DNA of 23,101 nucleotides, from positions 1 through 23,101 of IMG/VR virus record IMGVR_UViG_3300044522_000130, one strand, 5' to 3'. Source of the stretch: a virus. Made by a program: the position numbers and the translations under genes. Positions 13,753 to 20,011 of the stretch are shown here, one piece after another. Under the pieces are notes generated by a model. That model was not told the origin of the DNA and searched no databases. It saw only the letters and a list, made by a program, of their open reading frames with translations. Positions within the stretch are counted from its first letter, which is position 1, and each line of letters begins with the position of its first letter.

Positions 13753-14718
13753 ATGCCTACTACAACAACAATTACTTCTCCTACTTATGCTGGAGAATTT
13801 GCAGGAAAATATATTTCTGCTGCTTTACTTTCTGGTTCTACTATTGCAAATGGTGGTATTGAAGTATTACCTAATATCAAATTTAAGCAGGTAATCAACA
13901 GAATCAATACTGATGCTATTGTTGCCAATGCAACTTGTGATTTTAGTGCTACTTCTACTGTTACTATTGCTGAAAAAATTATTACTCCTGAAGAATTTCA
14001 AGTAAATTTACAACTTTGTAAAAAAGATTTTCACCAAACTTGGATGGCGATTTCACAAGGGTATTCGGCATTTGACTCTTTGCCCCCAACATTTGCTGAT
14101 TATTTGATTTCTCACGTAGCTGCTAAAGTTGCTGAAAAAATGGAAAACAACATTTGGAAAGGTGTAACTGCTAACGCTGGAGAATTTGATGGTTTTACTG
14201 CATTGCTTACTGCTGATGCTGGTTTACCTTCTACTCAAGAAGTTGCTGCTACTTCAACTAATATTACTGCTGCTTCTACAGTAGTCGCAGAATTAGGAAA
14301 GCTGGTAGACGCCATTCCAGCCGCCCTCTATGGAAAAGAAGATTTGTATCTATACATCTCTCAAGCAACTGCAAGAGCATACGTTAGAGCTTTAGGAGGA
14401 TTTGGTGCTTCTGGATTAGGTGCTAATGGTACAAACGCAATGGGAACACAATGGTATAACAACGGTTCACTTTCTTTTGATGGTATCAAAATATTTGTTG
14501 CAAATGGATTAGCTCCAACTGTTGCAATAGCTGCTCAAAAATCTAACCTTTATTTTGGTACAGGTTTATTAAATGACCAAAACGAAGTTCAAGTGATTGA
14601 TATGTCTCCTGTTGATGGTTCTCAAAACGTTAGAGTTGTAATGCGTTTTACTGCTGCAGTTCAATATGGTAATGTTTCTGATATTACTACTTATGGTATT
14701 ACAAACGCTGCTAACTAA
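13753..14718 (+). CDS. Major capsid protein (HK97-like fold predicted)
   Basis: 321 residues. It follows scaffold-like genes and precedes the tail tube gene, is rich in Ala, Thr and Gly, has no catalytic motifs, and is followed by its own terminator, as expected for the most abundant virion protein. Segments include a flexible N-arm (about 1-40), an E-loop-like strand region (about 60-90), a long helix near 115-140 (ADYLISHVAAKVAEKMENNIW), the ALLTADAG region and a final strand set with VVMRFTAAVQYGN. The pattern fits an HK97-type capsid. Codon use is richer in GCT and ACT than neighbouring genes, and 14281-14330 is locally GC-rich. I am confident of the role from context; the fold is predicted. 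Confidence 0.8.
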   Translation: MPTTTTITSPTYAGEFAGKYISAALLSGSTIANGGIEVLPNIKFKQVINRINTDAIVANATCDFSATSTVTIAEKIITPEEFQVNLQLCKKDFHQTWMAISQGYSAFDSLPPTFADYLISHVAAKVAEKMENNIWKGVTANAGEFDGFTALLTADAGLPSTQEVAATSTNITAASTVVAELGKLVDAIPAALYGKEDLYLYISQATARAYVRALGGFGASGLGANGTNAMGTQWYNNGSLSFDGIKIFVANGLAPTVAIAAQKSNLYFGTGLLNDQNEVQVIDMSPVDGSQNVRVVMRFTAAVQYGNVSDITTYGITNAAN

Positions 14719-14739
14719 TAATTAGTAACGTATATTAAT

Positions 14740-14770
14740 AAGGGGTGGTAAAATGCCATCCCTTTTTTTT
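14740..14770 (+). terminator. Intrinsic terminator after major capsid gene
   Basis: A 9-bp stem (14740-14748 with 14756-14764, one G-U pair) with a seven-base loop and eight T (14763-14770). It lies 21 bases after the capsid stop and 20 bases before the next start. It probably sets the capsid transcript apart, with partial read-through to the tail tube gene since no promoter is seen between them. Confidence 0.85.
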
Positions 14771-14790
14771 AACTTTAAAAATATAAAATT

Positions 14791-15333
14791 ATGCCTTGCG
14801 ATATATCATTAGGAAGAGCTGTACAATGTAAAGACAGTTTAGGAGGATTAAGAGCAGTTTACTTCATTAATTGGGGTGATGCTACAACAGTAACATATTC
14901 TGCAACTGCAGGACAAGAGGATGTTATCACTGCTTTAGGTGGTACTCCTATTGGTTACAAATATGAATTAAAAGGAACTTCAACTTTTGAGCAAACTGTA
15001 ACAAGTTCAAGAGACAATGGAACTACATTTGTTGACCAAAAATTATCTTTGGATATTAAAAAATTAACTATTGCAGACCATAAACAACTTAAACTTTTAG
15101 CTTATGGACGTCCACAAGTTATAGTTGAAGATAACAACGGTAATTTCTTTATGGCTGGTTTGACTAAAGGAATGGATTTAGTAACTGCAACAGTATCTAC
15201 AGGTGCTGCAATGGGTGATGCTTCATCTTATAAAATGGAATTTCAAGGAATGGAAAAATTACCTGCAAATTTCGTTACTGGACCATTAACTACAGGAATA
15301 TTAGCTTCTATTGTTGAAGGTACTGTAGCATAA
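14791..15333 (+). CDS. Probable major tail tube protein
   Basis: 180 residues, mostly predicted beta strands, beginning MPCDISLGRAVQCKDSLGG and with repeated strand-turn units such as YKYELKGTSTFEQTVTSSRD and LSLDIKKLT. Size, beta content and Gly/Thr richness fit a siphovirus tube protein. The pattern of an initial Cys-rich segment then a GG turn is like proteins annotated as tail tubes in Bacteroidota phages. It is the second monocistronic-looking gene in this region, with a strong terminator after it, as expected for a highly expressed virion component. It is separated from the rest of the tail module by more than 3 kb. An alternative would be a capsid decoration protein. Confidence 0.6.
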   Translation: MPCDISLGRAVQCKDSLGGLRAVYFINWGDATTVTYSATAGQEDVITALGGTPIGYKYELKGTSTFEQTVTSSRDNGTTFVDQKLSLDIKKLTIADHKQLKLLAYGRPQVIVEDNNGNFFMAGLTKGMDLVTATVSTGAAMGDASSYKMEFQGMEKLPANFVTGPLTTGILASIVEGTVA

Positions 15334-15355
15334 CATTTTGTTTGTTTGTTTTTTT

Positions 15356-15390
15356 AAAGGGGTTTATGGTAAAAGTAAATCCCTTTTTTT
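15356..15390 (+). terminator. Intrinsic terminator after tail tube gene
   Basis: An 11-bp stem (15356-15366 with 15376-15386, one G-U pair) around a nine-base loop, then seven T (15384-15390). The stem design (AAGGGG in the left arm, TCCCTT in the right) is nearly the same as in the terminator after the capsid gene, suggesting duplication or a shared phage terminator type. Confidence 0.85.
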
Positions 15391-15418
15391 AAACAATAAC
15401 TTTTAAAAATATAAAAAA

Positions 15419-15751
15419 ATGAGTGAATTAAAAAGAGTAATGGATACATTATTCAAAACAGAATTAAATTCTCAAAGAGTAGAGTTAGGATTAATTCAAG
15501 ATTTAGAAAAATAATATTCTAAAATTGTAAATTCAACAAAAGAAATAGTTTCTGAAGGAACAAGAATAGGTAAAGAAATTTTTAATTTTAGAGATACTTA
15601 CGCTGTAGATGCAAATAAATTTATTGACTTACAATCTAAATATATAAGTATGGCAAAAGAATTAGGAGTTGATGTAGATGCTAAATTTCAAAAAGCATTA
15701 AATGATTTAAGCGAAGCAAAAAATACTTTTAAATCTTTAGTTGGAAGATAA
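15419..15751 (+). pseudogene. KTEL-domain scaffold-like gene with in-frame TAA
   Basis: Reading from the ATG at 15419 gives 31 residues, then TAA at 15512-15514, then 78 more codons in the same frame to a TAA at 15749-15751. The pieces together match the intact protein at 12789: KTELNSQRVELG at 13-24 against KTELASLKVELA, and AKELGVDVDAKF against AKELGIDVKTIP. The internal stop aligns with a Lys or Tyr position, and one base change (AAA or TAT/TAC to TAA) would explain it. After the stop, the first in-frame ATG comes far downstream. Both a leader like that of neighbouring genes and a terminator right after it are kept. Options are a recent nonsense mutation, read-through of a leaky stop, or a sequencing error. 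Other genes here use all three stops normally, so recoding of TAA is unlikely. Confidence 0.7.
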
Positions 15752-15755
15752 AATT

Positions 15756-15782
15756 AAAGCACCTTAATTGGTGCTTTTTTTT
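15756..15782 (+). terminator. Intrinsic terminator between convergent transcripts
   Basis: An 8-bp stem, AAAGCACC (15756-15763) with GGTGCTTT (15770-15777), loop TTAATT, then eight T on the plus strand (15775-15782). On the minus strand the same hairpin is followed by an A/T-rich stretch with four T, so it may act weakly in both directions between the plus-strand head genes and the minus-strand block. Confidence 0.8.
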
Positions 15783-16047
15783 ATATATTTTTTATTTCTT
15801 TTTTTACTTCTTTCCAATATATATTTACATCACTTTTAAAACTTTCATTTAATTTTCTTTTTTCCATAAGAGTTTTAATAATTTTTATTAATTGAGGTAC
15901 AATAACATTTTCTTGTTTTATAATTTCATCAACTGCTATTAATGCACATTGTTTATGCCTTTCGGTATTGATGTTTATATAACCAAACTCATCAGTTGCT
16001 AATTTTATCTTATCAACTAACTCTCTTGCTTTTTCTTTTGGTGTCAT
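15781..16047 (-). CDS. MTPKEKA-family small protein, copy 3
   Basis: 88 residues, third of three tandem paralogues. It starts MTPKEKARELVDKIKLATD, then has a HKQCALIAVDEIIKQ segment (about residues 31-45), an insertion absent from the other copies, and the conserved end YWKEVKKEIKNI. The Cys-Ala-Leu-Ile-Ala-Val-Asp-Glu-Ile core and the terminal W-x-E-V-K-x-E-I are shared with both sisters. The start overlaps the stop of the middle copy by four bases (ATGA). All-helical, charged; similar small proteins occur in Bacteroidota phages with no assigned role. The gene runs into the convergent terminator. Confidence 0.7.
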   Translation of the reverse strand: MTPKEKARELVDKIKLATDEFGYININTERHKQCALIAVDEIIKQENVIVPQLIKIIKTLMEKRKLNESFKSDVNIYWKEVKKEIKNI

Positions 16048-16050
16048 AAT
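16027..16050 (-). repeat. 24-base repeat over a start codon, copy 3
   Basis: The same 24 bases occur at 16221-16244 and 16445-16468. Each covers the first seven codons (MTPKEKA) and the three bases before the ATG. Confidence 0.9.
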
Positions 16051-16241
16051 AACTCTATTTCTTCTTTAACTTCTTGCCAAAACCAATCCATTCCTACTCT
16101 ACATTCAGCTATAATCTCATCAACTGATGCTAATGCACATAATTTTATTATATGATTCTTTTGATAATATCCCTCTATTTCATCAAATAATATGTTACTA
16201 AATGAGCTTCTTAAATCTTCTGCTTTTTCTTTTGGTGTCAT
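16044..16241 (-). CDS. MTPKEKA-family small protein, copy 2
   Basis: 65 residues, middle member of the tandem set. It has the same beginning (MTPKEKAEDL), the core IIKLCALASVDEIIAE, and the end WFWQEVKEEIELL. It is the shortest and most diverged: the core reads CALASVDE instead of CALIAVDE. The start overlaps the stop of copy 1 and the stop overlaps the start of copy 3, so all three are translated from one message. Helical, acidic; unknown function. Confidence 0.7.
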   Translation of the reverse strand: MTPKEKAEDLRSSFSNILFDEIEGYYQKNHIIKLCALASVDEIIAECRVGMDWFWQEVKEEIELL

Positions 16242-16244
16242 AAT
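16221..16244 (-). repeat. 24-base repeat over a start codon, copy 2
   Basis: Exact copy of 16027-16050 and 16445-16468, marking the junction of copies 1 and 2. Confidence 0.9.
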
Positions 16245-16465
16245 TTTTCTATTTCTTGTTTAACTTCTCTCAAATAATTAGCTAAATGATAATCTTGTGT
16301 CCATCTTAAATATTCTATAAACTCATCAACTGCTATTAATGCACATTCTTTGGCATCTTCATTATTCATACGCATATCACAAGTTCCTTCTATTGAATCA
16401 ACAAAACTAATACTTACATCTCTATATTTTTCAATTAACTCTATTGCTTTTTCTTTTGGTGTCAT
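16238..16465 (-). CDS. MTPKEKA-family small protein, copy 1
   Basis: 75 residues, first gene of the only minus-strand operon here. MTPKEKAIELIEKYRDVSI, then a variable acidic middle, the core AKECALIAVDEFIEYL (about 38-53), and the end YLREVKQEIEKL. Three copies with the same ends and a variable middle suggest duplication followed by divergence. The promoter at 16476-16506 is so close that the message would start within a few bases of the ATG. The start is secure because the first seven residues are identical in all copies. Opposite strand, own promoter and repeat structure mark it as an accessory (moron-like) cassette between head genes and portal. Confidence 0.7.
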   Translation of the reverse strand: MTPKEKAIELIEKYRDVSISFVDSIEGTCDMRMNNEDAKECALIAVDEFIEYLRWTQDYHLANYLREVKQEIEKL

Positions 16466-16468
16466 AAT
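16445..16468 (-). repeat. 24-base repeat over a start codon, copy 1
   Basis: Exact copy of 16221-16244 and 16027-16050; here it also lies between the promoter and the first codons of the operon. Confidence 0.9.
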
Positions 16469-16475
16469 TTTTTTT

Positions 16476-16506
16476 CAAATATATAAAACTTTATAATACA
16501 AAACAA
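16476..16506 (-). promoter_or_regulatory. Bacteroidota-type promoter for the minus-strand operon
   Basis: On the minus strand, TTG (16504-16506), a 20-base spacer, and TATATTTG (16476-16483) match the TTG and TAnnTTTG consensus at normal spacing. This is the best promoter in the window. The -7 box ends only 10 bases before the A of the ATG at 16465, so the 5' leader would be very short or absent. Confidence 0.75.
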
Positions 16507-16521
16507 TTTTATGTTTAAATT

Positions 16522-16538
16522 ATTATTATAAAAAAATA
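16522..16538 (+). repeat. 17-base A/T leader shared with 3375-3391
   Basis: Matches 3375-3391 exactly and ends two bases before the ATG at 16541. Both follow a break between transcription units (terminator or strand switch). See the entry at 3375. Confidence 0.4.
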
Positions 16539-16540
16539 TT

Positions 16541-16870
16541 ATGATAATTTTAAAAGAACAAAATACTGCACAAACTTTTAGCTTTATTCCACGTGAATTA
16601 AAAGCTACTACTATTGTTTTAAGAAATGAAAGTACAGGAAGTGAAACAACTATTGCTGCTGATTTCTTTTTATCAGATTATTATTTAACAACAACATCTG
16701 TTTTTAATTTAAAAGAAAATACATTTTACAATCTTTCAATTAAGAACAATAATGAAATAGTTTATAAAGACAAAGTTTTTTGTACAAATCAAGAAACAAG
16801 TACATATACAGTTAATCAAAATCAATACGTAGCAAACACTACAAACAACGAATTTGTAATTTATGAGTAA
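16541..16870 (+). CDS. Hypothetical small beta protein before the portal
   Basis: 109 residues, predicted mainly beta: strands at FSFIPRE, TIVLRNES, a LKENTFYNLSIKNNNEIVYKDKVFC segment, and a closing TNNEFVIYE. No catalytic motif. The ending resembles small structural proteins found next to portal genes in Bacteroidota phages as I recall them. It overlaps the portal start by eight bases, so the two are co-translated. A minor virion or connector-associated part is possible. Confidence 0.55.
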   Translation: MIILKEQNTAQTFSFIPRELKATTIVLRNESTGSETTIAADFFLSDYYLTTTSVFNLKENTFYNLSIKNNNEIVYKDKVFCTNQETSTYTVNQNQYVANTTNNEFVIYE

Positions 16871-18641
16871 TATATCAATAGTTAATTTAAGTGCTTATAC
16901 AAGTCCTCAAATTCAAGAAAACAAAAAGAGCAATTATATAGAATACGGAATTGATAACAATTACTTTCAGTATTTAATTGATAGGTATCTTTATAGTGCT
17001 ACAAATGGTGCTATTATAACAGGTGTTACTAATATGATTTATGGCAAAGGATTAGATGCTTTAGATTCTAATCGTAAGCCAAATGAGTATGCTCAATTCA
17101 AATCTCTTATTAAAGATGCTGATGTAAAAAAAGTAGCTTTAGAAAGAAAGTTATTAGGAATGGCTGCAATGCAAATTGTAATGGAAAAGAAACAAGTTAA
17201 ACAAGTTTTACACTTTCCGATGCAAACATTAAGAGCAGAAAAATGTAATGATAAAGGACAAATTGAAGCTTGGTATTATTTCCCTGATTGGACAAAAAAG
17301 AAACCAAGTGAAGAAGCTAAACGCATTCCTGCTTTTGGATTTGGTAATGGTAATGAAGTTGAAATATATGTTATTAAACCTTATGTAAGTGGATTTGATT
17401 ATTACAGTCCTATTGACTATTCTGGTTCTTTACCTTATGCTTTATTAGAAGAAAACATTGCAGATTATCAAATAAATGATTGTCAAAACGGTTTTAGTGG
17501 CACAAAAGTAATCAATTTCAATAATGGTATTCCTTCAGAAGAAATGAGGGATAAAATGAAACGTGAAGTACTTGGTAAATTAACAGGTGCAAGAGGAGAA
17601 AAAGTAATTGTAGCTTTTAATAGTAATGCTGAATCAAAAACAACAGTTGAAGATTTACCTTTAAATGACGCTCCTGCACATTACGAATATTTGTCAAGAG
17701 AATGTTTTGAAAAGCTAATAGTAGGACATAGAGTTACAAGTCCAATGTTATTAGGAATTAGAACAGGAGATGGTGGTTTAGGCAACAATGCAGACGAAAT
17801 AAAGACTGCTACGCTATTATTTGACAACATAGTAATAAAACCTTACCAATTAGAAATAATTGAAGCATTAGACGCTATTTTAGCTATTAACAATATATCA
17901 TTAAAGTTATATTTTAAAACAATTCAACCTTTAGAATTTGTAGATACATCAGGAATGAATGCAGAAACTCAAGAAGAAGAAACAGGAGTTAAAATGTCTG
18001 CTGAAACTAATGTAGAATTAGATGATTTTCTTTCTTCTAAAGGTGAAATATTATCTGATAATTGGGTTTGTGTTGATGAAACAGAAGTTGATTATGATAC
18101 TGAAGAAGAATTAGATTCTGAAATTAACAATCTAAATAAAAAAAGTATATTATCAAAAATTGTAAAATTTGCAACAAGTGTCAGTTCAAGACCAAATGCT
18201 AAATCTTCACAAGATGAAACAATAGATAGTTTTAAATTTATTACAAGATATTCTTATACCGGTAATCAAAGTCCAGAAAGAGAATTTTGTCAAAAAATGA
18301 TGACTGCATCAAATAACGGTAGAGTTTACAGAAAAGAAGATTTAGAAAATGTAAATTCTAAATTAGTTAATGATGGATTTGAACACAATAATACTCCTTA
18401 TAATATCTTCTTATATAAAGGTGGACCAAGATGCCACCATAAATTTTTAAGAAAGACTTTTGTAAATATGGAAGGTGTTAAAATTGATGTTAATAATCCT
18501 AATGCAAAAACAATATCTGTTGCAACTGCTGAAAAATATGGTTATAGAATTAGAAACGCAAAAGAAGTAGCAATGATGCCAAATGATATGCCTTTAAAAG
18601 GTTTTCATCCAAATAATAAAAATTTACCTAAAGACGTTTAA
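16863..18641 (+). CDS. Portal protein with C-terminal Cys-His-His domain
   Basis: 592 residues. The first 370 fit a portal: an N-terminal wing with GAIITGVTNMIYGKG, then FPMQTLRAEKCNDKGQIEAWYY, a stem-like region, and the helix-containing segment VTSPMLLGIRTGDGGLGNNADE followed by a long helix. This forms the dodecameric ring through which the terminase packages DNA. After an acidic linker (about 375-425), residues about 454-560 form a second domain with REFCQKMM, a GRVYRKEDL segment, YNIFLYKGGPRCHHKF (C524, H525, H526) and a final basic stretch. This part resembles the ends of MuF-type head morphogenesis proteins, so it may be a portal-minor head fusion. The gene lies about 14 kb from the terminase, whereas the two are usually adjacent. 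Confidence 0.8.
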   Translation: MSNISIVNLSAYTSPQIQENKKSNYIEYGIDNNYFQYLIDRYLYSATNGAIITGVTNMIYGKGLDALDSNRKPNEYAQFKSLIKDADVKKVALERKLLGMAAMQIVMEKKQVKQVLHFPMQTLRAEKCNDKGQIEAWYYFPDWTKKKPSEEAKRIPAFGFGNGNEVEIYVIKPYVSGFDYYSPIDYSGSLPYALLEENIADYQINDCQNGFSGTKVINFNNGIPSEEMRDKMKREVLGKLTGARGEKVIVAFNSNAESKTTVEDLPLNDAPAHYEYLSRECFEKLIVGHRVTSPMLLGIRTGDGGLGNNADEIKTATLLFDNIVIKPYQLEIIEALDAILAINNISLKLYFKTIQPLEFVDTSGMNAETQEEETGVKMSAETNVELDDFLSSKGEILSDNWVCVDETEVDYDTEEELDSEINNLNKKSILSKIVKFATSVSSRPNAKSSQDETIDSFKFITRYSYTGNQSPEREFCQKMMTASNNGRVYRKEDLENVNSKLVNDGFEHNNTPYNIFLYKGGPRCHHKFLRKTFVNMEGVKIDVNNPNAKTISVATAEKYGYRIRNAKEVAMMPNDMPLKGFHPNNKNLPKDV

Positions 18642-18643
18642 AA

Positions 18644-19174
18644 ATGGCACAAGGATTATTCATAAGCACAAATGACATAGTTAAATTTACTAATTTGAAT
18701 GGTAATTTAGACCCTGATATATATACTCAATATATATTTCAAGCACAACAATTACACATACAAAACTATTTAGGAACTAAACTATACGATAAAATAAACG
18801 ATGGTATTGTAGCAGGTAATTTAGCAAGTCCATATACAACGCTTTTAAGCAAATATATTAAGCCAATGGTAATACATTGGGCAATGGTAGAGTTTTTACC
18901 TTACGCAGCTTATAAAGTATCAAATAAAGGAGTATTCAAACATAATTCTGAAAACAGTTCTACAGTTGAAAAGTCTGAAATAGATTTCTTAATTGAAAAA
19001 GAAAGAGATGTTGCACAATCTTATACAAATAGGTTTATAGATTATATGAGTTTTAATCAAAATTTATTTCCTGAATATACTGCTAATTCAAATGCTGATG
19101 TATTTCCAGACCACAATGCAAACTTTACTGGCTGGGTTTTGAATTTAGCAATTCTATTAACATTAATAATTTAA
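18644..19174 (+). CDS. Head-tail connector (gp6-like adaptor)
   Basis: 176 residues, directly after the portal with a two-base gap. It is helical: FISTNDIVKFTNLNG, then an IFQAQQLHIQNYLGTKLYDKI helix, a LLSKYIKPMVIHWAMVEFLPYAAYK helix pair, and a long charged helix (about 112-140). This series of short helices fits gp6/gp15-type connector proteins that bind the portal and prepare it for tail joining. The last ten residues after TGWVL are hydrophobic (NLAILLTLII) and look out of place. They lie immediately before the HNH gene, so the end may have been altered by an insertion. Confidence 0.65.
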   Translation: MAQGLFISTNDIVKFTNLNGNLDPDIYTQYIFQAQQLHIQNYLGTKLYDKINDGIVAGNLASPYTTLLSKYIKPMVIHWAMVEFLPYAAYKVSNKGVFKHNSENSSTVEKSEIDFLIEKERDVAQSYTNRFIDYMSFNQNLFPEYTANSNADVFPDHNANFTGWVLNLAILLTLII

Positions 19175-19191
19175 CATAAATAAAAAAGCGT

Positions 19192-19593
19192 ATGCAAACA
19201 GAAATTTGGAAGCCAATAAGTGGATACAATGGCTATTATGAAGTAAGTAATTTAGGTAGGGTAAAAAGTATTACAAGGAAAATAGAAATGACAAATCCTT
19301 TTATTCCTACCAAAAAAGATTTTTATACTTACAAAGGAAAATTAATTTCTTTTTGGATAACTCCAAAAGGATATTGTAGATGTACATTAAATATTGATGG
19401 TATTAAAAAAAATCATTTAGTACATCAGTTAGTCGCAAAATCTTTTATAGAAAATATAGAAAACAAAAAACAAGTTAATCATATTAATTGTATAAAAACA
19501 GATAATAGACTTGAAAATTTGGAATGGGTTACAAATTATGAAAATCATTTACACGCAGTAAAAAATGGTTTGTTACATTATCAAAAAAGATGA
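19192..19593 (+). mobile_element. HNH homing endonuclease gene (NUMOD4 + HNH)
   Basis: 133 residues. Residues 4-27 (EIWKPISGYNGYYEVSNLG) are a NUMOD4 DNA-binding motif; 71-115 hold the HNH nuclease, with H78, VNHINCIKTDNRLENLEW (95-112; H97, N105, N109) and the closing NYEN. This is a free-standing phage homing endonuclease, a selfish gene that cuts sites in related phages and spreads by repair. It lies 17 bases after the connector gene and its stop overlaps the following mini-gene (ATGA). The gene is complete, with nuclease residues intact, so it is probably active. Confidence 0.9.
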
Positions 19594-19676
19594 ATAAAAA
19601 AGAAACATACAAGCCAAAAGAAACTAACGTAAAAAAGTTAGAGGTATTTTTAAACAAACTAAATAAAGACAAATAA
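19590..19676 (+). CDS. Lys-rich peptide, 28 residues
   Basis: A tiny frame starting in an ATGA overlap with the HNH gene and ending in a TAATG overlap with the next gene. The product has ten lysines and a possible short helix at the end. Junction geometry supports translation, but the peptide could be a remnant of a small gene beside the HNH insertion. No function can be given. Confidence 0.4.
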   Translation: MNKKETYKPKETNVKKLEVFLNKLNKDK

Positions 19677-20011
19677 TGGCTTTAGATTTTACACATATAA
19701 AAGGAGATACATTTGAATTGGTAAACTTTCAAATGCTTGTTAATTCAGTTGCTTTAAATTTAACAGGTTGTACATTAAGAATGCAATTAAGAAAAGAATA
19801 TGGAGGAGTAATATTTCTTTCATTAACTTCTGTTGCAAGTGCTGGAATAACTATTACAAATGCTGCCACAGGTTCATTTAGAATTAATAGACAAATAATA
19901 AATTTAGATGCTTATAACTATATTTATGACATTGAATTAATAAAAACAGATGGTACTGTTAAAACTTATATAAGTGGAAACTTTTCAATAACTAATGACG
20001 TAACACGATAA
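19676..20011 (+). CDS. BppU N-terminal-like baseplate/fibre-attachment protein
   Basis: 111 residues, all beta. It has the pattern DFTHIKGDTFELVNFQ, then LNLTGCTLRMQLRKE, a GITITNAATGSFRIN turn, and the ending YIYDIELIKTDG plus SGNFSITNDVTR. This series (I-K-G-D-T, L-T-G-x3-R-M-Q-L, Y-D-I-E-L, D-G-x-V-K-T-Y-I-x-G-x-F) is typical of the BppU N-terminal domain, which holds receptor-binding proteins onto the baseplate of lactococcal phages. It is directly followed by the tail fibre gene (TAATG-type one-base overlap), so the two probably form one appendage. Confidence 0.7.
   Translation: MALDFTHIKGDTFELVNFQMLVNSVALNLTGCTLRMQLRKEYGGVIFLSLTSVASAGITITNAATGSFRINRQIINLDAYNYIYDIELIKTDGTVKTYISGNFSITNDVTR

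Noticed and set aside
15512-15514. Stop-codon reassignment of TAA
   Set aside because: Most genes here end properly at TAA with close or overlapping downstream starts, so TAA is a normal stop and the internal one is a single exception.
15781-16468. CRISPR array from the three 24-base repeats
   Set aside because: The repeats are 194-224 bases apart and lie over the start codons of paralogous genes; the intervening DNA is coding, not spacers.
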